Assembly (NCBI GenBank): GCA_001465935.1
Contig: LNKV01000014.1
Coordinates: forward strand, 1 to 64,000
DNA: 64,000 nt
Origin: Clarireedia homoeocarpa
Lineage: Eukaryota > Ascomycota > Leotiomycetes > Helotiales > Rutstroemiaceae
Direction: 5' to 3'
The notes beneath the pieces were generated by a model. That model was not told the DNA's origin, ran no database searches, and saw nothing but the letters and a program-made list of their open reading frames with translations. Every line of letters begins with the position of its first letter. The stretch's first letter is position 1. Positions 1 to 12,850 of this stretch are shown here, piece after piece. The position numbers and the translations under genes were made by a program.

Positions 1-2049
1 ATAATAAATAATTAAAAGTTTATTTTAATTATTATATCTTTTAATTTATAAAAGTGTTTTTAAATATTTAATTATAAACTTAAGATTATAATAAAGTTAT
101 TATAAAAAAGAAATATTAATTAATATAAAACTATTTATTTTAAAGTTAATAAGAACTTTGATTTAATAGAAAATATTATTTTTTACTAGTTTATATAATA
201 TTATTATATAGTTTCTACTTATTAGTTTAATTAAATCTAAATATCTTATATCTCTTAAATTATTTAAAAAAGAGTCTTTATCTAGATATTATCTTTTACT
301 TAATTTACTTCTAATTACTTTATATAAATTATAACTTTAATCTAGATTTTAACTAGAATATTATCTTCTTTCTTTATTTTCTTTATTATATCTTTATAAA
401 GTTTATACTCGATTTTATTTACTATATAATAAGGAGTCTAAACTCGAGTAAGAGTAAGAGAAAAAGAGTTTTAAATAAAATTATTAATTAATAGAGTAGC
501 TTTTTAATTAGAAGAAAAGTAATATAGTATATTAGTAAATAAAGGTAATTATATAAATAAAATAGTAGTAAAGATACTAAGTTAACTTTAAAGTATTTAC
601 TAACTCTTAATATAAATAGTAGCTTGGTCTCGATAGTTTATTATAATTATTACTACTTTAATAAAGACTTATCAAACTTATTTACTTATTATAATATTAG
701 TATTATTTATATCTAGATACTAAAGTACTTATATATCGACCTTGTAATTCTTACTTCTAAAATAACTTATAAATAAATATATTCGATAATTATTATTTAG
801 CTTTCTAATAAAGTCTTGATATTTATCTTTTAAATTAATCTTATTAGTAATACTAATTAGAAGCTCGAACTATTAATAAAAAGACTTAAAAAGTTAGTTT
901 TCGAGCTAAACAAGATATATATATATATTTTAAATATATTAATATTTAGTTAGATTTATTAAGAAGTTAACTACTTTATTGATTATTTACTCGGATATAA
1001 TATTATTCTAGATATATAATTCTTTATAATATTTAAAAGCTAAGCTTTCTAATTAATCTAATATAAATAAGTATTTAATATTATTATTAATAAAGCTATA
1101 CTTATATTAACTAATTCGATTTATAATAAATTTTCTTTATAATTAAATAATAGGTTTTTGTTTATTAAAAAGTTTATTAGTTAAATATAAGATCTTAAAT
1201 AATATATAATTAGATACTACTAGAGTTATATTATTTTAATATAAAGAAGTAAATAATTATAAACTATATAGTTAATATAAAGATAATAACTAAGGGGTAT
1301 TAAATAAATTATATTTAATTATTAATTAAAATAATAACTATTTTTTAATCTAATTTATTAGTATAATATACTTAATATTTTAAACTATTAGTAATATTTA
1401 GAATTAGATTTATATCTCTACTATTTAGGCTATTAATATAATTATTAAGTTAGTAGATAATATAATTAAAAAAGTTTTTTAAACCGCTTTTCCTTTATCT
1501 TTACCTTGATATCGACGGCTATCTCGGTCGCTAATATCTATATTTTAGTTAAATTAAAGTAAAAAAGATATAAATAATATTAAATAGTTTTATTAAATTA
1601 TAAGGGGTTATATAAGAGAGAGAGATTATTAATAAGAGTCCGAGGGGGATTTATCTCCTACTTAGTATATAGTTTAAAATATTATTTAATTAGTTTTAAA
1701 AATATCTTAAATACTAAACTAAGTATCGAGAATAGTAATAATACTTTATAAAGTATTATAAGAAAGTAAGTCTATTTACTTAGCTAATATAAAATAATCT
1801 AGTTAGTTTCTATTTTAAAGTTAGAGAGATATTCGATATATTATTATAATAAGTTTTTAAAGATTATATAAAATAAGTGATTTAAAGAGTATTAGAGAGT
1901 AATACTATATATTAGTAAGACCGGAATAGATCTATTCTTATTATTTAGAGAATCTTTAAAAAAGAGATTTAAAAGTAAAAAGAGATTAAATATTAATATT
2001 ATTTAGATAGTTATTAATATAATCGAAAGGATAAGTAAATTATTAATAA
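1..2049. other. AT-rich, RIP-like gene-free DNA
   Basis: Very AT-rich sequence dominated by TA dinucleotides, with stops in every frame. It continues the composition of the retrotransposon block to its right and is probably also retroelement-derived. I could not recognise a gag, protease, integrase or reverse transcriptase motif in it on either strand, so I do not assign it to an element. No gene is supported here. Confidence 0.6.
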
Positions 2050-2264
2050 TATAACGAGATTATTAATAAAGATATTAAATAATCTTAGAATTAATAATTA
2101 TAAAGTTAAAAAGATTATAAAGATTTAAAAACTTATATATAAAAAGAGATTATATATTTAATTATATATATACTAATATATACTTATATATTTAATATCT
2201 AACTTATTTTTATAAAAGTTATATTCTTATATAGTATCGTGATAATTTAGTTAGAATTATTATA
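2050..2264 (-). repeat. Inverted LTR relic of the element A family
   Basis: This stretch aligns base for base, apart from C-to-T and G-to-A changes, with the reverse complement of the LTR at 12851-13068. A good anchor is the shared stretch around TATCGTGATAATTTAG. The left edge (TATAACGAG) matches the LTR's 3' end, and the right edge is near 2264, within about 3 bases. I see no matching 5-bp target duplication. Immediately to the right the reverse transcriptase region of element A begins, so this LTR sits where the 5' part of the element should be. Confidence 0.7.
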
Positions 2265-2685
2265 CTCGAAGTTTAAATTTAATCTTCTTTTATTTTATTA
2301 TTTATATAATTATAAGATCTAATTAGAAAGTGATAAAGAAAAAGCCTTTAAATATAATTCTCTTTATAAAATATTATTAAAAGAGTTAAAAGTAATTAAA
2401 GAATATATTATAAATAACTTATTTAAAAGTTTTATTAAATTAAATTAAATACTTTTTATAGTTTCTATCTTATTTATAAAAAAGCTTAATAACTCTCTTT
2501 ATTTATATATTAACTTTCAAACTTTGAATACTTTTATTTATAAAGATAAATACTTACTTCTATTTATTAATAAAACTTTAACTAGATTTTTAAAAGTAAA
2601 AATCTTTATTAAACTAAATATCTATTAAATATTCTATTATATTTATATAGATCTAGCCTTTAAAAAATATATTATATTTCGAACT
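2265..2685 (+). pseudogene. Element A reverse transcriptase, N-terminal part
   Basis: Conceptual translation with internal stops follows the Gypsy pol pattern from the S-K-x-x-A region before the polymerase, through K-K-x-x-S-L-x-L, to the F-R-T motif. The frame is broken exactly at that F-R-T codon by element B, whose 5-bp target duplication GAACT occupies 2681-2685. All differences from a normal Gypsy polymerase that I can see are consistent with C-to-T or G-to-A mutation. Confidence 0.75.
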
Positions 2686-3052
2686 TATATAAATAATAAC
2701 TGTAAATAGCTCCGGGCTGTATTTAGTTCTAGGCTATAAATAACTCCGGGTTATTTATAATTCTAGAACTTATAGAAAAATAAAGTATTTCTAATATAAG
2801 TATATAATATCTATATAGCGGGTAAATAAGAATCAACTCTGATAATTAAATATAAATAGTTAATACTTTTTATATAAAAAGTATAAAAACTATAATACGA
2901 TTTTATAGTTAGAGAATTAAAACGATTTATATAAATAATACTAGATTTACACTTTATATATATTTCCGGGTATTATATATAACCCTCGTACTTCTCTTTA
3001 TAATATTATATTCTTTATATATAACTAGCTCGCAAACCCGGTTATACTAATA
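2686..3052 (+). repeat. 5' LTR of element B
   Basis: 367 bases, near-identical in layout to the LTR at 9646-10012 and clearly homologous to the solo LTR at 4045-4412 in reverse complement. The terminal TG and CA have become TA by RIP. It is preceded by the target duplication GAACT. Confidence 0.85.
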
Positions 3053-4044
3053 TTAATTAGTAGTTAGATTAATTATAGATTAGTAAGGTTAATTATATTT
3101 ATATAACTTTATTCTTCTTTATTATATATAACCTTATTCTATCTATCTTTAATCCGTTAACTTTCTCTTTTCAATCTCTTATATAAACTTAGCTATTATA
3201 AATAACTTCAATAAATTTATTATTTATAAGAGAGTTATTCCGACTTTAATAAATTAGGACTTCGACTTAGCTAACTTGGATTAATATATTACTAAATAGA
3301 TTTCTATCTAGATCGTTATTTAAATTATATAAAACCGATTAAACTAAGATCGTGATTATATATTATAAACTACTTTCTATAACGACTTCGAAGATTAGAA
3401 CAAGAAATTATTCAAGCTCGTTACTTTAAATCTTTTTTATAAACTCCGAATATACTTTACTTTAAATAGAGTTTAGATTACTAAATCTAATAATTATATA
3501 TATATATAAGTTTTTAATAAACTAATTAATATTAAGGAATATTTAATATAAGAAATTAGAGATATTAAAGAGTACTTTTATATAATAGATCCGATTAATT
3601 CTCGGTTTATATAGAGAAATATTAACTCGCTTTCTTTTATACTCTTTATTACTTCTCTTTTAAAAACCTTTTTAATTATATTTATTCTCTTTATAACTTC
3701 TTTTACTTAATTTATAACTTTGTTTATAACTCTAATATTTTAGTAAAAATAAGTGAATCTAGTATTAAATAAAGTCTTAGATAATCGATTTATATATTTT
3801 ATATTTATATTTTATCTTATTAAAACTATTTCGCTACTAACTATATATAAAAGAAGTAATATCTCTAAACCTCTTAATAATCTTATAAAAATCCTTTTTA
3901 ATAAAGAATATAAATATAATAAAAAGATATATAATATTTTGAAGAATAAACTATATATCTTCTATAATTATTATACGAAGGTTAACTTATTAATAGACTA
4001 TTTCTACTTTAGTTTTTCTATACTACTTTGTAATTATATATTAG

Positions 4045-4412
4045 TGTTGGTACGACCGGGTTCGCGGGCTGGTCGTACACAGAGAATGTGATATCACGTG
4101 GGGAAGCACGAGGGTTACACGTAACACCCGGAAACACGTACAAAACGTGGGTCCAGTGTTATTTATGTAAATCGTCTTAATTCTCTAACTACAGGATCGT
4201 ACTGCGGTCTTTATACCCTTCGTACGAAAGGTATTGACTATCTACATTTGATTATCATAGTCGATTCTCATTTACCCGCTACACGGGTATTGCATATCCA
4301 TGTTGGAAATGCCTTATTTTTGCCATGGGTTCCGGAGTCATAAATGACCCGGAGTCATTTGTGGCCCGGAGCCAAATGCGGCCCGGAGCCATTTGCGGTC
4401 ATTGTCCACACA
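4045..4412 (-). mobile_element. Solo LTR of the element B family, inverted and nearly free of RIP
   Basis: 368 bases running TGTTGG to CACACA, flanked by perfect 5-bp duplications ATTAG (4040-4044 and 4413-4417). It is the reverse complement of the element B LTRs. Unlike them it keeps its GC-rich, C/G-containing sequence, for example the four CCGGAG units at 4332-4388. It is therefore a separate, younger insertion that recombined to a solo LTR. Its length is below the roughly 400-base duplication usually needed for efficient RIP, which could explain its survival. Confidence 0.9.
4332..4397. repeat. 17-bp tandem repeat inside the LTR
   Basis: CCGGAG followed by YCA occurs at 4332, 4349, 4366 and 4383, an exact 17-base period. 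Each unit contains short inverted repeats such as GTCAT/ATGAC. Degraded copies of the same array are visible in both element B LTRs, so the array belongs to the LTR family. It lies at the promoter-proximal (U3) end of the LTR when the element is read in its own orientation. Confidence 0.8.
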
Positions 4413-7400
4413 ATTAGATTTTTACTATAATAAGATCTCTAGATATTTATATAACTTCTATATAATAGTTATTATAATTAAAGAATATTTTAAGATAAAG
4501 AAGAATAAGTAGTTCTATCTATTTAAATAAAGAGAAACTATATATACTTTCGTATAAAAAAGGAATCTAGATAAATTTAAACTAGAATACTTAGAGATAT
4601 TCTTCGATTATCTTTATATATTATAGAAAGGTCTTTTAACCGAGTATTAAAATAAATTCTCTTTATATAACTAAGTTCTTAATATTTATCAAGGTATCTC
4701 GAAATATAACCTCGTACTCTATAAACTAGTTTATATATTTAAGTTAGTCTATTTTGATCTAAGATCTGTGATCAGAACAGTGATATATATAAGAGAATAT
4801 ATTATATAAATATAATACTCTAGTAAGCAATACTAGGTTGATTATAAATATCAAAGTAAATTCAATTATATATAAATAAACAATTAACTAATAATAAGAT
4901 TTCTAAAAAGAAGATAGTTCTCAAGTTCTTATATAGAGAGTAAGAATTATTCTCTAACTCTTTATATAAAAGATAAGAACTAGGAGGATATAAAATATTA
5001 TATTTATAAAAAGACTAACTACTTTACTAGAATATATCCTTATATAAAGAGAGCTAAAGTATATAGTTATATTAACTACTAGTATTTATAAGAAGAAGAA
5101 GAAGAAGAGAAAGAAGTAGAATAGTTCTTATAAGAAAAAAAATAAGAAGAGGATTTAGATAATATAAAGGAATAAGAACTTTTATCCAACTAATTCCTTA
5201 TAGAAATAAAAGTGATTGATAATAGTTAAGCTATTTAAACTCTTAACAATCTTAATATAATATATAATATTATTTATTATAATCTTAGTAAATAAAAAGT
5301 ATTATATAATAAAGTATTTATATTCGAGGAACGATACTTGTTAATATAATTTCAAGGGATTATACTTAATAGCAAAGTTATAAATATATTAATAACTAGT
5401 AAAATATAATTCTAGATATTATAATAATAAGACCTATTTATTATTTTAACTTATATAAAGAGTAATAACTATATAATTCGGTTTAGTAAGAGAATAATAA
5501 AAGTAAAAGGGATAACGATTATATAAATACTAGTTAATCTAATTACTTTTTATATTATAATTATAAATACTCTATTTCTATACTATATTTAGGATATAAA
5601 TAGAATAAATATATAATTCAATAATTTAAAGAATATTCTTATTTAAAGAAAGAATATTATATTTATTATATATAAATAGAGATATTTATAGATACTATTA
5701 AAATAGTTAGAAATAATTATATAAACTTATCTTATTAAGATCGAGCTTAAATAGTTATATCGCTAGTTCGAATATTTGTTTATACGAAAGTTAGTTTAAC
5801 TCTTAGAAAAAATAAGATATAATAATATTAAGTATTATATAATCAAGTAATTAAACAAGTTCTATAATTATTACTAACTAAATACAAAGTCGTTTAAATA
5901 TTTTCGTTTTATAATTAAAGATAAAATCGAGTTTAATTACTTGATTATTATTAATATTATATATCTAGACAAATCTCTAGTACTATATATTATAGACAAA
6001 GCGATTATATTTAATATAACTAGGTTTTTAAAAGATATTAATATTTATATAATATAGAATATTTTTTAGATATATTAGATCGATATTTACTTAAGTCTAT
6101 CTAACTATATTATATATAATATAAATATAATATTTACTTCTTAGAAGTTTAAATAGAATATATATATAATAGTAAGTAAAATAAAGGAAATACTAGTAAA
6201 AGTATATAATAGTATTAATAAAATAGAGAAATATTATTAGTCTCTTAAATATATATATAAGATTATTCGGAATAAAATAAGAGAAGAAAATATCTCGAGG
6301 AAGATTATTTTATAAATAGTTATAAAAATAATAAATAATATAACTAAACTAAATAGTCTTATACTAACTCTTCTTGTTTTCAAGATATATCTGAGAATAA
6401 ACTAAATATCAACTTTATTCTAGTTAATAATTATATAAATCTAAGTAGTTTAGATTATAATAACGGAAATTAAAAAAATCAATATTTAATATTAAGTTAA
6501 AGAAGCTTTAAATATTAAGAATAGCCTTTAAATAATAAAGATATTTAACTTCCCTTTATAATTAGATATAAAAATCTAGCGAGAAAAGAGAGGTTAGACT
6601 AGCTTTTTCAAACTCTTAGTAACTAATAAGAAAACTTATATTATTGAACTTCTCTCTAGTCTAACTAGCTTTTATATAATAGTTATAAAATTATTCTTTC
6701 TTAAAGAAATTCAAGAGATAGAGGTTTATATAAAAGATTAAATAGAATCGAACTTAGAAGAAAAAATAAAAATATAAATAAAGTAAATATATTCTATAAA
6801 ACAACTAATCCTTTAAATTATTATCTTGTTTAAAAAAGTAAAGATATTTATTATTAAGAAGAAATAGAATAACTTAGAACTTTCAATTAAACTTTGTATA
6901 TAAAATATAATTATAATCGAAAGACCTCTATTTCAAGTAATATAGTAAAAAGAAATTAATAGTTTAATTATATAAAGAGTCTTTAAGTTTATTAAATATA
7001 ATCCAATAATTTATATTAAACGAATCTTTAATTTCTAGTTTATTAACAAAGTTAAAGGTAAAATAATAATAACTTTATATAAAAAGTTAAGGTTAGTAAT
7101 ATAAGTATATAATAATATTAGAAAAGAAAGTATCTTAATATAATCGCTAATTATTCAATATATAAACTAGAGAATTATCTTAGTAATTACCTCTTTACTT
7201 TATATAAAAGGAATCGAACTAACTTCTCAAGATATTATATAAGTATATATATAATTAGTATTATTTCTAAACCGATTGATTCTAGTATAACTATCTAAAG
7301 AGATTTAGACGAACTACTCTTCTAATATAATTATAATTATTTATAAACCTTTATATAAAATACTAAAGTTAGAAACTTATTAATAGATTATATATTATAA

Positions 7401-9491
7401 CTATTATAAAAATAAATTGAATATAGAATCTTCTTTATATAACTTTTATTTCCTAATCTTTAAAGACTCTAAAATATTTATAGTAATAGTAATATAAATA
7501 GATAATACTTTAATTTTAAAAGATAAGAAATTTAGATAAAAAAAAGAAAGAGAGTTAAAATAAATAAACTTTTAAATAAAACCGATTAAAATACTCTTAT
7601 ATAAAAAACTTTTAATCTTTAATAGATATAATTTATAAGTAGAAAACAAGAACTTTGTTCTTATATAAAACAAGTAAAAATAGAAGATTAAACTAATAGA
7701 CTTTAAATCGGAAATTTATTTTATTAAATATTATAAATAGTATATTCGAGGAGTATACCTCTCGAGTATCTACTAACTAAAAGTAAACTTCGATTTATTA
7801 GTTATAATATAATATTAAGAACTTTTATATAATAAGATTAAAACTCTAAATAAATAATTAAAATAGTAAATCGAGAATTTAAATAAAGGAATTCACTATA
7901 TTCCTTTTAATTTATAAATAGTAAAACTGTTTATATTTGTAAATAGATTATTTACTAATAATAAAGATCTTAACTTATAATTTAAATATAAGATCTTCCT
8001 AGTAAATAAATATTTATATAAAGATTTAAACGATATATTTAAGATTAAAGGTAATCTGATTTATTAAAGTAATATAAAGAGTAAATATATAACTCGGAAT
8101 ATACTAGTATCCGAGATCTATAAAATAGTTACTAATATCGATTTAGTAATTATAATTAATTATATAATTTAAATAATCGCTAAGTAACTAGGATTTCTAG
8201 TACTACTAATAATTGTTTATATAAACTTATACTCTTTATATAACTATCTTATAAAACTTAGAATAATAAAAGAGAAACGATTAATAATTAATATTATAAC
8301 TTTATATTAGTTATATAAAAAAAAGGAGCTAATAGAAATCCGCTAGATCAAGAGTGATAACAACTTAGTAAATATAATAATAAAAAAAACAATAAACAAG
8401 ATACTAGAAATATTAATCGATATAAATAAACTTATTATCTAAGTAAAAAAGTAAATTATATAATAATAAAAAGTAGTATTAAAAAGGAGAATTTTATTTA
8501 TTTAAGTTTTTATTTAGTTTTTCTAAAAGTATAAATTAAAGAGTATAGAATAGTTATTTAAATTTTCTTTATATTATTTTTATTATAATTATTTACTAAA
8601 CTTATTAAATAGATAAGAAATATACTTTATATATAATAAGAATCGAATAGAAATCGAATAAGAAAAACCTTTTAGTTTTATAAGAAGGGAATTTATTATT
8701 TATCTCGAATACTATATAAAGGTTAAGACTAAGTTTAAGTACTACTTAGTAACTATATACAAACTTATAATAAGTTAAAGGAATTATATTTATAAATAAA
8801 AAGAAAACTTTATATATATTTTAAAAGATAATCGGATTATTATAGGAAATATTAACTATAAAGACTACTAAACTAGTAGCTATTTTATTTACTAATTCAG
8901 ATTTGATTAGAGTTTTATTCGAATCGCTTTTATTATACTTATTATTAGTATTATTATTAGAATTATCTGATAAGTTATCGGATAGAACCTTGATAACGAT
9001 ATAATAATAAATACTATAATCCTATTATTTATAGTTACTATAAACATTGTTCTAATACTTAGTAAACCGGATATAAGTTGGGAAAAGTATAAAACCTCGT
9101 TTATAATACTTATTATAATTATCAAGAATAAGAGTATCTTTACTTTAAATAAATATAATATTTATATATAAAAAGTATATTATTAAGAGCTATATATCTT
9201 AGATACAATCTTATATAAAGACTATATTCTATTTTAATAAAGTTAAGATTATTCGTTATAGATTATTATAAATATATTTACAAAGTTACTACTTTTTTAT
9301 AAAAAGGAGGGGGTAATTTAAAAATAATACTCTCAAGATAGTGATAGTAGAGTTAGTAGTAGCGATACTAGTAAAGGTAAATAATATAAGTCTTTGTATA
9401 AAAACAACTAATTAATAATTTTAAATTATTATATAATAGAGGACTTAATTAGTTATTAATATTTATTTTAATAGTTTAGTATTAATATTAC

Positions 9492-9520
9492 TATTATTAT
9501 TATTATTATTATTATTATTA
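9492..9520. repeat. (ATT)n microsatellite
   Basis: About nine or ten uninterrupted ATT units inside the 3' part of element B, upstream of its 3' LTR. Confidence 0.9.
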
Positions 9521-9645
9521 GATAATTAAAGAATTATTATAGATTATATAACAAATATAAGTTCTTAGCTAAAGATCTTATATACTAAAAGCTTATTATT
9601 TAATAAAAGCTCGGTTCGGTTTAGATAAAAAGAAAAAGTTACTAG

Positions 9646-10012
9646 TATATAAATAATAACTATAAATAGCTCTAAGTTGTATTTAGCTCCGGGTTATAAA
9701 TAACTCTAAGTTATTTATAACTTCGGAACTTATAGAAAAATAAAATATTTCTAATATAAATATATAATACTTATATAGTAGATAAATAAGAATCGACTTT
9801 GATAATCAAATATAGATAGCTAATACTTTTTATATAAAAAGTATAAAGATTATAATATAATCTTATAATTAGAGAATTAAAACGATTTATATAAATAATA
9901 TTAGACCCACACTTTATATATATTTCCGGGTATTATATATAACCCTCGTACTTCCCCCCGTAATATTATATTCTCTATATACAACTAGCCTACGAACCCG
10001 GTCGTACTAATA
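9646..10012 (+). repeat. 3' LTR of element B
   Basis: 367-base direct partner of the LTR at 2686-3052, followed immediately by the target duplication GAACT. It keeps slightly more C and G than the 5' LTR, for example at its right end. Confidence 0.85.
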
Positions 10013-12760
10013 GAACTTAATATAGTATTTATAAATATAAGATTATATCTTTTAGATTAATTAATAGTTTAATAACTTATTAATATTATATAAATAATAT
10101 TCTATTTGATTTTCTTAATATTTTTTATATTATTTACTTTAATAATATCTTAATTTACTTAGAAAATAAATTTAACTATATAGTTTATATTATCTAAATA
10201 CTTCAAAGACTTAAGGATACTAGTTTATAAGTTGATTTTAAAAAATATAAGTTCGATATTAAATATATAAAGTACTTTAGCTTTATTATCTCGATTAATA
10301 ATATCGAAGTTAATCTTAAGAAAGTAACTATTATTAAAAGATAAAGATATCTAACTATTATAAAAGATATTCAATCTTTCTTAAACTTTTATAACTTTTA
10401 TCAACAATTTATCTATAACTTTAATATAATTATAAAGCCTCTTATTAAACTAATAAAAGTTATAACTTATTTTAACTTCGATACTAGCTACTAGTAGTTA
10501 TTTAATATATTTAAGGAAATACTAATCTCCGCTTTATTTCTATAATATTATAACTATAACCTTCTTTATATACTCGAAACTAATATATCGGACAGAGTTA
10601 TAATAAATATATTATTCTAGAAATATAATAATAACTAGTTCCTAATTATATATTTCTTAAAAACGATATAACTAGTTAAGCTTAATTATAAAGTTTATAA
10701 TAAAGAAATATTTACGATTATAAAGTTATTCTCGTATTAGTATATTAAACTAATAAATATTCTATACTAGATCCAGGTTTATATTAACTATAAGATCTTA
10801 GAATACTTTATAATTACTAAAGTATTTAATATCTAATAAGCTTAATAAACCGAACTCTTAATTAATTATTATTTCTTTATTATATATCGCTTTAATAAAG
10901 ATAACTTATTAGTAAATATTCTTATTTAGAAAGAGAACAAATTAGGTTTTTAAAATAAATCTAAAAAAAAGTATTATATCTAGTAATTACTTAAGAATAA
11001 GAAGTTAGACTTCTAGATTTTAACTTTCTATATATATAATTATTTTAATAAATCTGTCTTTAAAGTAAATATCCTTATAAATTCTATAAGTTTTATTAAT
11101 CTAGTTATTTATATTTTATAAGCGAACTATAATTATAATTCTTTATAAACTTTATAAATTATAGTAAATCGAGAAGAATCAAAGTTTAAATCTAAATTCG
11201 AAGTTAAAAAAGACTTATTACTTTATAAAAACTATTTTATTATCTTTGATATTAAGAATCTAAAAACTCTTCTTATTCGCAAAATATACAATTCTATTAT
11301 TATAATTTATCTAGATATTAGAAAGACTTACTTATTTCTTAAAAAGTATTATTACTAATACTTTATAAAAAAGGATATTATTATATATATTCGTAATTAC
11401 TATATATATCGTCGAAGCTCGATTCTAAAAGATAAGATATCTAACTTACTTTATTTATTACTAGTTCCAACTTATATATAGAAATATATTATTATAGATT
11501 ATTATAGTTTCAATAAAGATAAGTATAGATATAATAATATATTCGTTATTATCAACTATTTATCTAAGCAAGTTATTATAATCTTATATTATAAAATTAT
11601 TACTATAAGAGACTAGATTAAATTTTATATCTTATATATCTACTAATACTATAACCTACTTACAATAATACTATTTAACCGCGGACTTTAATTTATATCT
11701 TTATTTTAAACTGAGTTTAATAATATCCTCGAAACTAAAATCAAGTTTTCTACTATAGATTATCTCTAGACTAACAAGTAAATAGAAGTTTATAACTAAT
11801 ATTTATAAAAGTAACTAAGACTCTTTATTAATTATTATCAAGATAACTAATTCGAATTCTTACTAATAATAGACTATATATAACTAACTTTATTATATTC
11901 TTCTTTTAATAACTTACCTCTCTTCGAAATACTTTATAAATATACTTTTAGAACTATATAGGATTAGAAGCTAATTAAATATCTTTTAGTCGATAACTTT
12001 AATATCTAAGATACTTGTATTTATATATACTATAATTATAAAGCTTTAAAATATACTTACTCTACTATTATAGCTATTTAAAAATAAATAATCAAATAAA
12101 TAAATAAGAGTTACTAGCTAGTAAACTTCTAAGTTAACGACTATATCTAGTTAGATATACGATATCTACTAATATAACGATTATCCAAGAAGCTAGATTA
12201 CTCTACTAATAAACACTTTAAGATTTTAGAATATATTAGTTATTTTTATTATCTGAATTTATTTAGTATTATATAAATCTATAATATATTCCTAGTCGAC
12301 AAGTTAAAGAAGGTAGTTGATAATCTATTACCAAGCTAGTATAATAAATTACTTTTATTAATTAATATTATAAGAATAGATAAATATAAAATAAAGTAAG
12401 TACTAGCTTACTATTTAAAACGAAAGTTATTAGAGTATCGTATATAATAAAGAGGCTATAATATCGATCTAGCTTAGTATAAAATATCAGATCTTAAGAT
12501 ATCCTTAGTACTACTTCGAGACTTCTATCGAGCTAACCTAAAAGTACCTAGCCTATTAGTACTCCTCCCCAAATAGCTTCGATTATAGAAATCCGGAGAA
12601 GACGACTACGACTATACTAAGGGAGACTATCCGATAACTGTAATAAATAAGAAGCGATTCCTGAACTTTATAATATCTAAAGTATAATATCGCTAAATTG
12701 AGAAACTACTATTATTACTCTTATATTTATTTATTACAGACTATTTAGGTTATTTATACT
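10013..12760 (+). pseudogene. Element A pol, C-terminal part: RT palm, RNase H, integrase, chromodomain
   Basis: The frame interrupted at 2685 resumes here. The polymerase box at 10135-10146 is followed by a region like L-I-Y-S-x-x-x-x-x-H-V and by V-D-x-x-K-x-x-F in the usual Gypsy spacing. An integrase region follows around 11350-12100. The end (12400-12700) resembles a chromodomain with conserved Tyr, Trp and Arg-Gly-Tyr positions, then an acidic D-D-Y-D-Y tail. Numerous TAG and TAA codons disrupt it. The last few hundred bases are visibly less AT-rich than the rest. Confidence 0.75.
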
Positions 12761-12850
12761 TATTTAAAAAGAAACCTTAAGAACAAACAATTAAGACTTT
12801 AATAAAAGTAATTAAAACGCTCGAGGGCGAGCTTTTTTAGAAGGGGGGGG

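Larger units (their letters stand above)
3190..7000 (+). pseudogene. Element B gag-integrase region, RIP-degraded and interrupted
   Basis: With stop codons read through, the plus strand gives a coherent protein-like sequence: a gag-type segment with an acidic run, a CCHC knuckle remnant, and an integrase with a pre-integrase histidine region and a D-x-A-T-x-F-like core. The gag part is interrupted at 4045-4412 by an inverted solo LTR. Limits are approximate. I could not place a reverse transcriptase motif downstream with confidence, although copia order predicts one between about 7000 and 8500. Confidence 0.6.
2686..10012 (+). mobile_element. Element B: full-length RIP-degraded Ty1/copia-like retrotransposon
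   Basis: Two direct LTRs of 367 bases (2686-3052 and 9646-10012) bound the element. The flanking pentamers are both GAACT (2681-2685 and 10013-10017), a perfect target-site duplication. The internal region reads on the plus strand, once TAG and TAA are taken as mutated CAG and CAA. It shows a gag-like stretch, then a zinc-knuckle remnant (about 4990-5040, Cys codons changed to Tyr), then a copia-type integrase. That integrase shows a pre-integrase region like L-Y-R-R-F-G-H-P near 5750. This gag-integrase order indicates Ty1/copia. The element lies inside the reverse transcriptase of element A and itself carries a solo LTR at 4045-4412. Heavy RIP makes it inactive. Confidence 0.85.

Noticed and set aside
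3753..4091. 112-codon open frame in the AT-rich block
   Set aside because: It is a chance opening in element B's mutated gag that ends inside the inverted solo LTR; composition is Ile/Lys/Asn/Tyr only.
8907..9125. 72-codon minus-strand frame
   Set aside because: It lies in AT-rich element B sequence whose coherent reading is on the plus strand; low-complexity translation.
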